This document shows, piece by piece, positions 23,942 to 35,042 of a stretch of 64,000 nt of DNA. This DNA comes from Tremella fuciformis. Taxonomy: Eukaryota > Basidiomycota > Tremellomycetes > Tremellales > Tremellaceae. The DNA lies in assembly GCA_032768795.1 (NCBI GenBank), contig CP136492.1, forward strand, positions 1,798,001 to 1,862,000, read 5' to 3'. Each line of letters starts with the position of its first letter. Position 1 is the stretch's first letter. The position numbers were made by a program, and so were the translations under genes. Below the pieces are notes generated by a model. That model was given only the letters and a program-made list of their open reading frames with translations. It did not search any database and was not told the DNA's origin.

Positions 23942-26775
23942 CTACAACATCATGCCCTCGTCATGGACGGGCAGGTCCGAGCTGGTGCTGGGGATGACGG
24001 TACCCAGTCCGGCTGCACTAGCTGCCGGGACTTCGTCTTCCTGTGCCTCCTCACTCGCAACCCCGTCGCCGGTCACGACGGCTGCACTTCGTGGCTGCCA
24101 TATGCGTCTGATCACTCAGCTCAAGCTGCTTGCGTCCGCAACACTCCACACTCACACTGTCCAATCATCCGAGCACGACGCAATGATCTTCCTGCTCGAT
24201 ACCGGGTTCCACGCCACGGCGTTGACAGTCTCGTTGTGCCCAGCGAGCACCTCGAAGGGTTCAGACGATTCTCCTTGCCACACATAGACCGAGCCATCCT
24301 CAGATCCAGACAGAATGAACTTGTCTTTGGGTGCTCCGAAGGAAGACCGCACCAAGAAGTGGTTCTGGACGTGACCGGTGAATTTACGTATGAAGCGGAA
24401 CTGGGGCTCGATTGCCCATAACTGGACTTCCTGTTCATTAGCTTTTATATCAGAACAGGCAGCGACCCAACTCACGGCCGGGTTGCAATTGATCAGCAGT
24501 CGGCGGCCATCTGATGATAGAGCAAGACTCGTCGGCTCGATCCTCAGGTCTGGCAGCCAGCTGGCATTCAGCTTATCTTTCACTTGTCCCCCATCGATTA
24601 CCCACTCTAATACCACTCTGTCCGCGATCCGGATCAAAAGCATGCCCCTCTCCATGGGCGCCCACTCAAGGTCACCTGCTTGCGGGGCATCGGCGGTTCT
24701 TGGGCCGGTCGAGAAAGGTCCTCGAACCCTACTGGACATGACTGGCTTCGGCTTCCCGCCACTGCCAGCCGTCCCGCGACGTGTATCGCAAGTCAGGGCT
24801 ATGATTCGCGCAGAGTCGGGCGTGATCACAAAATCGGTGTACTGCTGACCGTCTGTCGTCCAGCTTCGTGTGATGGACCCAGTGGCATTCTTCGCGTCAG
24901 CATCGCCCTCGCTGTTCCATGTATCGAGCAGGCTCACATAGAAGACCACTTTGAAGTCTTGACTGGCAACGATGAAGCCCGAACCGTCAGGTAGCCACCT
25001 GATGGTAGTGATCATGTCTAGGTGAGGCGAAGGAAGGATTGTGTTGGACTTCTGCTTCCCCGTCTTGATGTCCCAAATATAAACATTCTTCTCGGCACCG
25101 ACAACGAGCGTCCTGCCGCTGGGCGACCAAGCCATGGCGTCGATAGGATGACGATGCTCTGACAAGATGTGGAGATGATCGATACCGTATCGCACTGTCC
25201 CGTCTTCACCATCGATGATCTGAACGTCAGCAGGAATCCCCGTTTGCTCCGTTGACCTACCTTCAACTGCCATATCACGACCGTCTGATCCTTGCCTGCA
25301 CTGGCCAACATCATTCCGTCGGGACTCCACTCAATCCGCCAAACCTCGTCTGAGTGATCTGCCAAGATATGGGTGCAGAGCGACGGGAATTCCCCCGAGG
25401 CGCATTCGTGATCTTTATATAGTGAGATAGCTCCTATATCATCGTGGTACATGCAGTCGGCCATTTGATGCCGGCGAGCTTGATCGAGCAAGGTCGCGAG
25501 TCGTCGAGATGGGACCATGACTTGCGCGGAGATGAAGGCTGAAATGAGCATCGTGCCACATTCTATCAGGACGTCAGTCACCTTGCAAGTGCTCCAAGAG
25601 GCGTCGGCGTGATGTCTTGCCTGCTCCATCCCAGTTCGCTCGCTCGTATAGATCATCCTTGTCCATGCACATCATATATCTGCCGATCAGCTGTGTTCCG
25701 CGGGCTGTATTCGAGCAGCTGACCCAGACAAGGTGTGTAGCACCTCAGAGTCTTTCGCCACCGGCGCCAATTCAGACCTCAGTACTGCCAGTGCTTTCTT
25801 CTGTTGGCCAAGTTCAAGATATTCGAGATACTTCTGCTGTGATATGAGGAATCTGGCTTGCTCCGCGGGAGTGCCTTTGCCCGAAGCAACAGCTTTGGAT
25901 TTCCCAGAGGCTATGCTGGAAGAGGATGAAGCAACTTCCGGTCCTGTTGCGGGCGCAACTGGTACGCCTAGCTGAGAGAAAAGCTCAATGGCTTCGGACC
26001 AACGCCCACCGAGAACTGCCGCCTCAAAATCGGATGCTGCTCTTCCGGAAAGCTGAAAGCCAGACTCGGCTTCAAGAACGTCGGCTGCTTGTCTTGGGGA
26101 TCAGTGGTAGCCATACATAGTCAGATGACGGCCTTACTCGTATCCCATGTCCCTCAGACCTTGCAACATGATTCGGACGATCTCTTCCCTTTGTATGGGC
26201 ATCCTCTTCGCCTGGCTCTGACCTGGTCTTATCCTCCGTTTGCTGCTGCCCTCGGCCGCGTCATAGCCATCTTCTTCCTCGTCGTCCGAAATGACAAAGT
26301 GGGCAGCGTCTTCCTTGGAGCTATCCGTCCAGTCCTTGTCATCTTCGTACATAAGAGTGCTTGAGGAGGCAAGAGGCCGGACTGCATCTAGTAGGTCGGT
26401 CGGAAGCGATCGTGAAGCTTCGTCATCATGTGTGACTCCGTTGCTGTGATTCACGCCGTTCGAGTTCACCCCATTACTGACACGGATGGGCGGACCCATG
26501 TCGCCCGTTCGGTCTGAAGAATTGGGGATCAAAGATGACGTCGTCGTCGTGGCGGTCTGAACGGGAACGGTAGGAATGGTGTCAAGAAGGGGAGTGAGAG
26601 GTTCCGCTGTCGACTGCTGACCCGGTGATAGCTTTCTTCTTCTCTGCCTCGGCCTGCTCTCGTGCCCGTCAAGGACAGAGGAGTGTGACTCGTCGCCGTG
26701 GCCGTGGCCGTGACCGTCGGAGTCGGGATCGGGATCGGTCGAGGGGGAGCGACGCCTGACCTGTCCTCGCTGCAT
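23942..26775 (-). CDS. GID7: GID/CTLH E3 ligase subunit Gid7 (WDR26)
   Basis: Gid7/WDR26 is a WD40 subunit of the GID/CTLH ubiquitin ligase that degrades gluconeogenic enzymes. The only ATG available is 26773-26775 (MQRGQVRRRSPST); no ATG occurs on this strand for about 500 nt upstream, although a Ser/Pro-rich frame continues there. After a disordered acidic region come a LisH-like helix (IQREEIVRIMLQGLRDMGYE, then ADVLEAESGFQL) and CTLH-like QARFLISQQKYLEYLELGQ. A seven-blade WD40 domain follows, with blade motifs such as IKTGKQKS, FILSGSEDGSVYVWQ and LAGHNETVNAVAWNP. A final 48-nt intron (24108-24155) joins SDDWT to VRIWQPRS, completing the last blade; the stop is 23942-23944. Confidence 0.88.
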
Positions 26776-27461
26776 GGTCAGCCGTGTGGTCTCACGTGAA
26801 CATGTCAATGTACAACAACAAGATGGAGAGAATGAAAGAAGGAGATGAGAATGAGAATGCAGACGCACGCTTCCCACGTCAGGCGGTGATGCCGATGCCT
26901 GTCGGGTCCCTTGACCTGCACCCGTACCTGTGCCAGAGCTTCCGGGAGGCGAGGGCGTCCGGGCGGCGTCAGCTATGGCGATGATCGGTGATGGAGTGGG
27001 CGGAGAGGGCGTCTGGCGAGTGGAAGCAAGGGGGAATGTCGGGCCGAACGAGTCGACAGCGGGAGAATGGCTTGAAGGAGAGGACGTGATGCGAGGGGAG
27101 GAAAGGGCCTCCCTTGCCCGGCGTAGCGATGGGGCGGCGGCAAATCAGGTCAAGGGGGAGGTATGAGAATTGCTATGGACCTCGTGGGAGAGTGAAGGGG
27201 AGAGTGATGGTAGGAGTGAGGCGCTGATGATCTCGAGTCGATGCAGAGAGATGGCAACAGACGGTAGATGGTCGACGTCGACGTGACCGACTCGCTCACT
27301 GAACGATGACACTTGGTGCAACCGGATAAGGCTCGCGCATCGTCATTCGCTTACGTAAACCAACCGGAACCGCGCCCTCAGCCCGCACAGCCGACGACTA
27401 TTCACGAGCGTGTCTCTGTCCGCTTCTACAGTGCTCGTTAAAGCAGCGTCGCCATTGCGAG
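26776..27461. promoter_or_regulatory. Divergent promoter GID7 / SNX4
   Basis: This 686-bp region lies between two divergent starts. On the minus strand it holds a Ser/Pro-rich open stretch (about 26880-27150) joined to GID7 by good GT/AG sites (donor at about 26879, acceptor just after the GID7 ATG), but no ATG. It is therefore best seen as 5' UTR, unless a non-AUG start is used. Confidence 0.5.
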
Positions 27462-29181
27462 ATGGCGTCCTCTCCGCTTGATGAGGATGGCTTCCACTCC
27501 ATCGCCTGGGATGACGCCCCGCCCAGACCCCTGTTCAGCGGGTCCAACGATGCTCTGCCTGAAGAAGACGACGGGGAAGGGTTCGAGACCATCTCGCCTG
27601 TCTCTCCGCCGCCCGACTCGCCCTCCACATCGACGGCGAACAACGATACGCCCCGAGCACCCAGGAGAGACGTGTTCGCGGGCAGCAGTGGGATTGGGAT
27701 GAGCACGATGCGGCCGGAAGACTGGGAAGGTCGGTGGATGAGCATAGAGGTGTTCAATCCGATGAAGGAGCATGAAGGAAGTAAAGAGATGTTCGTCTCG
27801 TATGCGGTCCGCACCAAGGTGAGGCGCTCCTCCCGGTCGACACCGTACTGGGCCTCGTGTCTGACCGCAGACCAATCTCCCTAGCTTTCCTAACGGAGAG
27901 GCGACGGTCCGCCGGCGGTTTCAGGATTTCGTCTTTCTGCACGATCACCTCGCGAAGCATTTTCCAGCTGCCGTCGTGCCGCCCATACCGGACAAGCACC
28001 GACTAGGTCAGCTTCTGTCGCGAGCTCCGCCTCAAGCAGCTTATCCACAGAATACATAAAAGGTGACAGGTTCGGACCAGAGTTTATCGAGCGTCGGCGG
28101 CAAGAGCAAGTGTCTCGCCATCCCGCCAGTACCTGAAAGCTGACGGATAGCTTGCAACGATTTGCGGAGCGCCTCGCTCGCCATCCAATATTACAACGCG
28201 CCCAGCTGACAAACGACTTTCTCAGATCGCCAGAATGGACGGTGGCGAAACACCACCACATCTCCCACCCGCCCCCAGACTCGCATACCAGCCTCATGGA
28301 CAGTCTGAGCGACACGTTCATCAACGCTTTCTCGCGCGTGCGAAAGCCCGACGCAAGATTCGTCGAGATGGGCGAGAACCTCGAGCGATTCGAAGAAGGC
28401 CTGGGCAGTGTCGAACGACTCGTGTCGCGCTCGAAAAACCGAGTCGAGGATCTCGCCAATGACTATCAGGATATGGCGGCGGCGTACCAGGGTCTGGGCT
28501 ATCTGGAGAGTGGAATCACCGAACCGCTCAACCGGTTTGCGGAGAAGATGCTCGATTTCTCCGCCCTGCTGAGGCATCAAGTCAGTCCTAGCTAATTGCA
28601 AGTAGCGCTCGAGCTGATCCCAGAACGCAAACACGACCGAGCCATTCCTCCTGCAAGCCCACTCACTTCAGGCGTACACCGCCTCGCACCGCGCGGTGCT
28701 CAAGCTGCGAGATCAAAAGCAGCTCGACTTTGAAGAACTATCCGCCTACCTCCAAGCCATCGTGTCGGAGCGCGACCGCCTCGCCGCCTTGTCATCGGGG
28801 CACGCCGGCGGGCCCGTAGGCCTCGGGACGTATCTGCGAGACCAGGTAGACCGCTTGCGCGGGACAGACGATATTCATACGCGACGCGAGCGCATGCGCA
28901 AGCTTGATGGCAAGATCAAGGATCTGCAGGAGGCAGTGGAGAATGCGCATGAGACGAGCACGGCGTTCAGCGAGGAGGTCATGCGTGAGCATTCGGTATA
29001 TGAGCTCGGAAAGAAGGAAGAGATGCGGACCTTGCTGCAAGGGTATGCCGATGGCCAGGTCGAGATACTTCAGAAGGTGCGTCCGCCGCTTTGCAGCAAG
29101 GAACCAGGGGTTGATTTACAGGCAATGGACGATTGGGACAGAATCATACCTCTGTTACAGAGGATCCGGGTGGATGTGTAG
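27462..29181 (+). CDS. SNX4: Sorting nexin 4 (Snx4/Atg24)
   Basis: Snx4 is a PX-BAR protein for endosome-to-Golgi recycling and selective autophagy. The start MASSPLDEDGFHSIAW is followed by a disordered acidic segment. The PX domain reads WMSIEVFNPMKEHEGSKEMF, then RRRFQDFVFLHDHLAKHFP (phosphoinositide-binding basic and Phe residues), PPIPDKHRL and EYIKGDRFGPEFIERRRQ across introns, and finally SLQRFAERLARHPILQ. The BAR half has long coiled-coil segments (VEMGENLERFEEGLGSVERL; KLDGKIKDLQEAVENAHETS). It ends DDWDRIIPLLQRIRVDV at 29181. About 540 residues is normal for the family. Confidence 0.93.
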
Positions 29182-29237
29182 GGCGGTCGAAGAAGCCTTG
29201 TTGTACATAGTGTATATTCCGCCTTTAGCCCCTTCGT

Positions 29238-29615
29238 ATGACTGCGACGATGCAAGACGAGCTGCGACGCCCTTCTCACTCCCCGCGCCTCTGCCGTGAA
29301 GCTCTTGACTGCCTCCGCAGCACGGTATACGACCTCCCTCATCACGACAAGTCTCACCTCGACCGCGCATTAATCCAGTACCTCCGAGAGGGAATCGATC
29401 AGCTCTTTGACTCTGAAGATTCTGATGCCACTATCTCGCGGGAATCGTTCCTTGTTGGCCACACTATCTCCGGCATCCGCTACATTCGTTTGAGCCGACA
29501 CTTTGCCGGGAGCGCCAACGCTCGCACCGCCAACGCCCGCACCAGACTCGCCGTTCCCTCGCAGTGTGACGATACTGCATGGTCTCATCCGATGGATGTT
29601 GACCTGATGCGATGA
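29238..29615 (+). CDS. Doubtful 125-residue hypothetical ORF
   Basis: An ATG-initiated open frame of 125 residues starts 56 bp after the SNX4 stop. Its N-terminal half (ELRRPSHSPRLCREALDCLR) has ordinary protein composition and could be helical; the C-terminal half is low in complexity (ANARTANARTRLA). I recognise no family, and it may simply be SNX4 3' UTR or the 3' flank of the convergent Ecl1-like gene. Confidence 0.25.
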   Translation: MTATMQDELRRPSHSPRLCREALDCLRSTVYDLPHHDKSHLDRALIQYLREGIDQLFDSEDSDATISRESFLVGHTISGIRYIRLSRHFAGSANARTANARTRLAVPSQCDDTAWSHPMDVDLMR

Positions 29616-29806
29616 GGATGCATTTAGCATGTATGGTTGTTTGTACGACAATGGAGTTGGTTTGGTTTGGCGTGGCTTGTTCTGCTATGAATGATTGATG
29701 GGCGGCACGGTCTGGTCTGAAGCGACCCGACCCCGCCGGCCCTTTTGGCGCTAATCTGTACAAATCTCTCAAAATCCTTCCACATCTGCGTCCGCGCTGC
29801 TTTGCC

Positions 29807-31385
29807 TTACGCAAAGACCCGCCCAAGCTCCGCATTCGCGCGCTTGAGATCTTCTTCCCGCTTGGCAGCGACGGCCGGAGAGGTGTGTCCACTGCCAGGC
29901 CGACGGACCGGGGCGACACCGCCTTCCAGCTTCTCGTTCACGGAGTGTCGGCTCCAGCTCGGAAGGATCTGCGCCGGGTCGTGCGCGATGCTGGGCGACA
30001 TGGGCGGTGTGCGCTCTCGCTTATCCTTCTCTTCCTTGTCACCGACCCTAGACGTGGTGCGACCGCCAGAGCCACGCTCATCTTTACGGTGTCGGGAACG
30101 GGAGGGGGCCTGTTCGCGCTCGTTGAGCTGGTTCAGGATACCCTCGCGGCCGTCGGCGGGATCGTGCGCATGCCTCTCCCTGCTTCGCCCTCGGCGGGCC
30201 GGTGGGGACATGGGGCTGACGAGCGATGCCTGAGGCTGAAGGCTGGGCGGTGCGCCGCCTCCTGGCAGGGGGGACGAAAACATGTCGCCAGCTGGGAGGG
30301 TGTTAGGATGAGTGCTTCGGGGAGTGAACGGCGCTGGAGCTCGTGCGAAACCGACTTTGAGACTGGGCGAGATCGGGTCGGACCGGGAGCGCGACAGGAG
30401 AGAGGCGCCGAGGACGTTCGAGATGGTCTGAACCGCGTCGTGACCGTTATGAGGCGTTGCATGACCAGACTGGGCTTTGACGCCGTTGGCGCCAAAGTTG
30501 ACGAGCGACGCCAGATGAGACCGCTCTTGAGGAGAAGGGATGCTCGAATCGGAGACGATCCTTGTGTTTCGGACCAGCGGCTGCGGGTGGACCGACGGCC
30601 CCAAGGACAGACGGGAGAAGCCCGAGTCCATCTCCCTTTCCCGGTCTTTCGACATGGAGCGCCGGCCTGGGTGGTTGGCAGGTTTGCCACACGCGCAACG
30701 GGGCAGAAGTGCATTGGGTGATGTCACTGAATTCGTCAATCCGGGTTTTCGGCCGAACCTAAGTGTCTCGATTGACGTCCCAACATGGTGAGCGGCGGAA
30801 GAGTGAGACGACGGCCCATGTATGTGGCTGTTGCTTGCATAGCCGGTCGCAGCAGGGCTTGGCGTCTTGGTGTTGAGCAGTGGCGGAATTTTCACTGGCA
30901 TGCTACCGGGAAAACCCAGCGATTGATGTACAGGGAAGGCGGGTGGCGGGAGTTTGAGCACATCTTTCTGGGGAGATCCAGAACGCGAGGGCAGCGTGTT
31001 TGGCGAGTGTATAGGCGAAGATGAAGTGTCCGATGCAGACGATGCAGATCCCGGTCTACGCGGGACATGAGCAGGCATACGAGGCGAGATGTGGTGAACC
31101 GGTCTGATCAGAGGCGAAAGGGATATGGGGAATTGCGCAGTGAGTTGGACAGGTGCAGGTGCAGGCTTGGAAGCCGGTGAAGGTGCGCCGTTATCCTGCT
31201 GCCGACACTCAGAGGAGCAGTACAGTCTGGATGTGAGCCGAATAGGAGGCAAACGGCGGAAAGACTTACCCCTTGCAGGGAGCCTGGCAGATGAAGCATC
31301 GCTCGAAATCCTCCTCAAACATGGTGGGAAGAGGTGGTTTGCGGCGAGGCTGTAGGGATTGGTAGTGGTTGATTGGGGGACTCAT
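29807..31385 (-). CDS. Ecl1-like zinc-binding motif protein with long disordered region
   Basis: The first exon (31270-31385) begins MSPPINHYQSLQPRRK and carries FERCFICQAPCKG; after a 43-nt intron (31227-31269) the second exon continues LYCSSECRQQD. The combined C-x2-C ... YCSxEC pattern resembles the short zinc motif of fungal Ecl1-type life-span/stress factors. The remaining ~480 residues are Ser/Pro/Arg-rich and disordered, with many SP sites, a Cys/His patch (RCACGKPANH), and a short helical end (KREEDLKRANAELGRVFA). Canonical Ecl1 proteins are much shorter, so only the N-terminal motif is assigned. A nuclear regulatory role is inference. The upstream 1.8 kb has no other gene and is probably its leader. 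Confidence 0.6.
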
Positions 31386-33177
31386 CGTCAGCACAGCAAG
31401 CCTCTTGACGAGTGGGGCAAGATGATGCTGGGATGTGGAAGAGGACAAGTCAAAGTAGTGAAAATCTGGTGCAGGGGGGGCCAAGAAGACCTACCCAGCT
31501 GACAGAGGCGCCCGAATATATCCCTTGGCTTTTTTCGGTCGAGCGGATAGATCGGGACTCAGAGGAGCAGTCCAGATGGCAACTCCGCCTACTCCGCTCG
31601 AACCCTCTTGCGACGTGAGTGAGGCGAGCCGAGACGAGACGGGTTCGACAGCAGACGACTCCGCCAGGAGGGAGCGGCTGAGGGAACTCAGCGCCTACTC
31701 CGCCGCGATATTCGGAATGCTGGGACGGCGGTGGTCTTCGAGCACGTCGCACTTCGTCTCACTCGTCGTGGGGCGCAGCAAGCCTAAAAGGAGCGTCGGT
31801 CCGTGACGTGTAAGGCCGGGGACTGGGCGTCAGGCGAAAGAGGTTGCTGAGACGCGGGAGACCGAGGAGTTGGAGCACGTCTGAGGCAAAGTGGGGGTCG
31901 GGGCGTCCGGACCGGGCGTTTCGAAGGCAAGCTGCGAGCTGCGAGCTGAACCTCGTCGTACACGTCTTGGAAATTTGTCGGTGGGGGTCGACTGTGAATG
32001 GAGTTGCGAAGAGAAAGGATCGATGAAAGAGGAGATGGGAGAGAAGTGCACGGCGCCCGAGTAGACTCGGTCGTTCGGTCGAGCCGGGCTGTCTGGACGT
32101 CGTTGGTAGGTGGGGTAGCTAGGGTTGATGAAGGGAGGCCGAGCGAAGGCTAGATTGGGTCGGGTTGGACTGGGTCGGGACACGTTGTTCGATGGCCGAG
32201 CAACGTTTGGTGAGATGGACCGAGGAGGAAGGCAAAGAGGATGTCGATGAAGAGAGGATGCCTTAAGAGGTCAGCGTCTGCTGTTGACGTTACGCATGCG
32301 AGTCGAGCACGCAAGAAATTCCATCGAGGCGAGAGTGAAGTTTGGTGGGGGAGAGGACTGGGCGGTCACGGGTTGGGTTGTCCGTCGGGCTGTGACGGCG
32401 ATGGAAAGGGAGGGTTCTCCCTACTGCACACACCTGCTCCTTGCTTCTCGTCTCCGCTGCCTTGGGCCCGAGGGATGCGTCCTTTTGCTTGAACAAAAAG
32501 GCAGTGAGAGTGAAACTCGAAAGAGAGGGAGAGGATATGTATGATGTGCTCTGGTAGGAGATGAGATTGATTTTTCCCTTTCGGCCGGCCCAGTCGCCGA
32601 TCTTTCTCGCTCTCCCTGCCACAATACACGTTTGTTCCTCTCCCTCGTCTCCTCGTTCCACGTTCGAGGATGTTCTCTCAACGCAAAGAGACCCACCTGA
32701 TGGTATGCTTTGAGGCGTGTAGAGAGATGTGGTGATTGTTGATTGTTGATTGTTGATTGAAAGTTTCGAGAGCACGAGTAAGGTAAAGATAGACGTTGGC
32801 CGCCCGGCTCTGCGACGACACGAAATGTCGCGATAAACCCACGTACGCACGACAGCTGAAAGAGACAGTCGACTCGACCATTACAAACGACCAGGCACGA
32901 CCATTAGAAATTTCTCTGGGGCTTGTTGGGTGGTTGTAGCAAACGTGTCGTCATCCTAGCGAGGCCAAGTCCCCGATGAAACCTTGAAACTGCGCGTCAT
33001 CGATTTAGATTCTCCGACCCTGTCACCCAAGCCAACGTGCACATCACCCCCATGCATGCATAGCTACGTGCACAGTACAAGTCAGTACAGTATGGCATGG
33101 CAACCACTTCTCACAAGCAAGCACTGTCTTGTTCATCGAGTCGAGTCGAAAATGCCGGAACAAAATGCACAGAGATA
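31386..33177. other. Gene-poor upstream region of the Ecl1-like gene
   Basis: Open frames occur on both strands (31576-31806 plus; 31830-32183 minus; 32290-32850 minus), but none has a domain, a codon-typical pattern or convincing splice sites. A heptanucleotide repeat lies at 32733-32760. The region ends at the transposon boundary. It is most likely a long promoter and leader. Confidence 0.45.
32733..32760. repeat. TGATTGT heptanucleotide tandem repeat
   Basis: Four consecutive copies of a 7-nt unit (TGATTGT) are directly visible in the upstream region of the Ecl1-like gene. Confidence 0.85.
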
Positions 33178-33220
33178 ACGTCGGTCACGTGGAAAAGGGC
33201 CACACCCAAATAATTGCCAC
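33178..33220. repeat. Left terminal inverted repeat of the Fot1-type element
   Basis: This 43-bp repeat matches the reverse complement of 35000-35042 except for one A/G difference near its inner end. It starts directly after TA. Confidence 0.93.
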
Positions 33221-33247
33221 CGAGCACCGAAGGTATCATCATGGTGT

Positions 33248-33277
33248 CAAGAACTGCTCTTGTGCATGCAGTTCTTG
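33248..33277. other. Perfect hairpin at the transposase 3' end
   Basis: A 10-bp perfect stem (CAAGAACTGC / GCAGTTCTTG) encloses a 10-nt loop and lies two bases beyond the transposase stop codon (33280-33282), inside the left end of the element. Confidence 0.7.
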
Positions 33278-33279
33278 AG

Positions 33280-34944
33280 TTACATGCGTATGACTGTAGC
33301 TGGAGCACGAGACGGACCCCCTTGACCAGCCCCAACAGCGTTGGAAGCCTTAGCTCGCTTCTTTGCCGCCCTTTCTTCGTCCATCTTCGCCACTCTCTCA
33401 TAAACCTCGGTCGTGGTGAGGGTGAAGGTTCCCAATGTAGAAACGCTCACGATCTTGCGCTTGGCCTTGGGTCGGTCCAAGGCAGCGTGCAGCTCGGTAT
33501 TCTCTCGCTCTGCAAGGGTGTAGCGGGCGTGCGCAACCTCGGATGTCTCGACAAGCTTGTCGAAGTGATTTTTGACCGGTGTTGATAGATCCGAGCCATA
33601 AAGGCTCATAAAAGCTCGGTTCTCGCTTGAAAGTGAGCCCAATGGCTGGCTAAGCAGCAGATGAGACGGACGAGGTGCTCTTTGAGGTGTGCAGACGTCC
33701 TGCAAGAGCTTCTGAGGGTTGAACGGCTCAAGACCAGTATTTCGCCACCCAGACTTGATGTTCCGCTCGGTCAGGGCTTCTTGACGAGCCTCGGCGAGCA
33801 GTCCGGCCCAGACACTCTTCGATATTGTCGGGGAGTGCCAGCGCGAGTAGCGAGCGATCGCAGAGGCCATGGCGGCTTTCAGAGGCTTGAATACTCCAAC
33901 ATCCAGAGGCTGCGAGATGTTTGAGGTGTGCGAAGGTAAGATCATGAGGTCGATGTCGTTGGCAAGACAGATCCCGATAAACGTGGCTCGCACATGGCTG
34001 CCATGACCGTCGACGATGAGCAGTCGACGCTGATTGGGTGTGTCGATTGCTGCATTCGGAAGGAAGATCAAGTCGAGCCATTTGAGGGCTGTCGCATCAT
34101 TTGTCCAGCCTGACTCGCTTGCAGACCAAGCCCAAGCGCTGATATCGACCCTTGGGTTCTCTGGCATCCACCCCGAGCTCACGCCTGCCTTGCCCTTGAA
34201 GATGACAAGTGGCGGTAAGGCCTTGCCTGCGGCCGAGACGCATTCGATGGTGGTTACCCACTCTCTCGAGCCCTGCTCCTTCTGCCAGGCCTTGTTGCCG
34301 GTCTTGGGCAATAACGAGACGGTATCGGCCTTGTCCATGACCGCAAGGACCTGTCGAGAGGCCGTGAGACCAAGCCCGTAGCCAGTTTCGTCCATGTTGT
34401 AGATATTTTGCGGTTCGTAGTTGTTCAACTCTCGCAGCTCGCGGACCTCATTGAACCAGGCTGTCATGTTCTCCACATTGGCCCCATTGAAGCGGGCAGC
34501 ATCGATCCTTCGCGTGGTGGTCGTGCGGACCTCTGGGTGTCGAGATTTGAAGCGTTGGATCCAGTTGATGCCAAGGGGCTCGATAGAATCCGGTCGGCAA
34601 GTCGGGTCAAGGAGCAGCCTGGTCTGTCGGAGCTGACTGGCAATGGTTTTGGCCTCTTTTGGTGTGATAGGATGGCCCAAATTGGTCATACGTCGCATGT
34701 GATCGACCAGGGCTGTCTCCTCACGCGGTGTGAGGGCTTGAAGGGGCTCTGCAGCGGTGTTGTGGTCGGAAACGCCAGCCGAGACGCGTTTGGATAGGGT
34801 CTGGTGGTTGATGCCAAATTCTGCAGCAATGACGCGCATTGAGGGAGGATTGTCGGGCTCTGCAAGTAGCCTAGACCAGTAAGCATCGACTGCAGCCTGG
34901 ATGGTAGCTTTGGAAGCCCGCATGCTTGAGATAGAGCGATCCAT
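33280..34944 (-). CDS. Fot1/pogo-family DDE transposase
   Basis: An intronless 554-residue frame starts at ATG 34942-34944. The N-terminus has a helix-turn-helix (AAEFGINHQTLSKR), then a CENP-B-type second DNA-binding domain (WIQRFKSRHPEVRT). The DDE_1 catalytic core shows NMDETGYGLG (first Asp), LLIVDGHGSHV (second Asp) and ISQPLDVGVFKPLK (third Asp). All three acidic residues are present, so it could be active. The C-terminal part has a short coiled-coil-like segment (YTLAERENTELHAAL) and a basic tail (RAAKKRAK). The lack of introns contrasts with every long host gene around it and fits a transposon origin. Confidence 0.95.
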   Translation of the reverse strand: MDRSISSMRASKATIQAAVDAYWSRLLAEPDNPPSMRVIAAEFGINHQTLSKRVSAGVSDHNTAAEPLQALTPREETALVDHMRRMTNLGHPITPKEAKTIASQLRQTRLLLDPTCRPDSIEPLGINWIQRFKSRHPEVRTTTTRRIDAARFNGANVENMTAWFNEVRELRELNNYEPQNIYNMDETGYGLGLTASRQVLAVMDKADTVSLLPKTGNKAWQKEQGSREWVTTIECVSAAGKALPPLVIFKGKAGVSSGWMPENPRVDISAWAWSASESGWTNDATALKWLDLIFLPNAAIDTPNQRRLLIVDGHGSHVRATFIGICLANDIDLMILPSHTSNISQPLDVGVFKPLKAAMASAIARYSRWHSPTISKSVWAGLLAEARQEALTERNIKSGWRNTGLEPFNPQKLLQDVCTPQRAPRPSHLLLSQPLGSLSSENRAFMSLYGSDLSTPVKNHFDKLVETSEVAHARYTLAERENTELHAALDRPKAKRKIVSVSTLGTFTLTTTEVYERVAKMDEERAAKKRAKASNAVGAGQGGPSRAPATVIRM

Positions 34945-34999
34945 AGAAAGAGTAATGTCAACAACGCGTCATGTCAGAGATGAATGACGACGCGTCCAC

Positions 35000-35042
35000 G
35001 TGGCAACTATTTGGGTGTGGCCCTTTTCCACGTGACCGACGT
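35000..35042. repeat. Right terminal inverted repeat of the Fot1-type element
   Basis: This is the partner of the left repeat (one mismatch). TA follows immediately. Confidence 0.93.

Larger units (their letters stand above)
33178..35042 (-). mobile_element. Fot1/pogo-type Tc1-mariner transposon, apparently intact
   Basis: The 1865-bp element is bounded by 43-bp terminal inverted repeats (33178-33220 and 35000-35042) that differ at one base. They begin ACGTCGGTCACGTGG and include a CACGTG palindrome. A TA dinucleotide lies directly outside each end (33176-33177 and 35043-35044), matching the TA target-site duplication of Tc1-mariner elements. A single uninterrupted transposase frame fills the interior. 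Near-identical ends and an open frame suggest recent insertion. It sits in the intergenic space between the Ecl1-like gene and CAF-1. Confidence 0.95.

Noticed and set aside
31576..31806. Plus-strand small ORF (MATPPTPLEPSCD...)
   Set aside because: No domain, no conserved feature, and it is antisense to the likely leader of the Ecl1-like gene.
32290..32850. 186-residue minus-strand ORF
   Set aside because: Spans low-complexity sequence and a heptamer repeat, with no family signature; probably chance.
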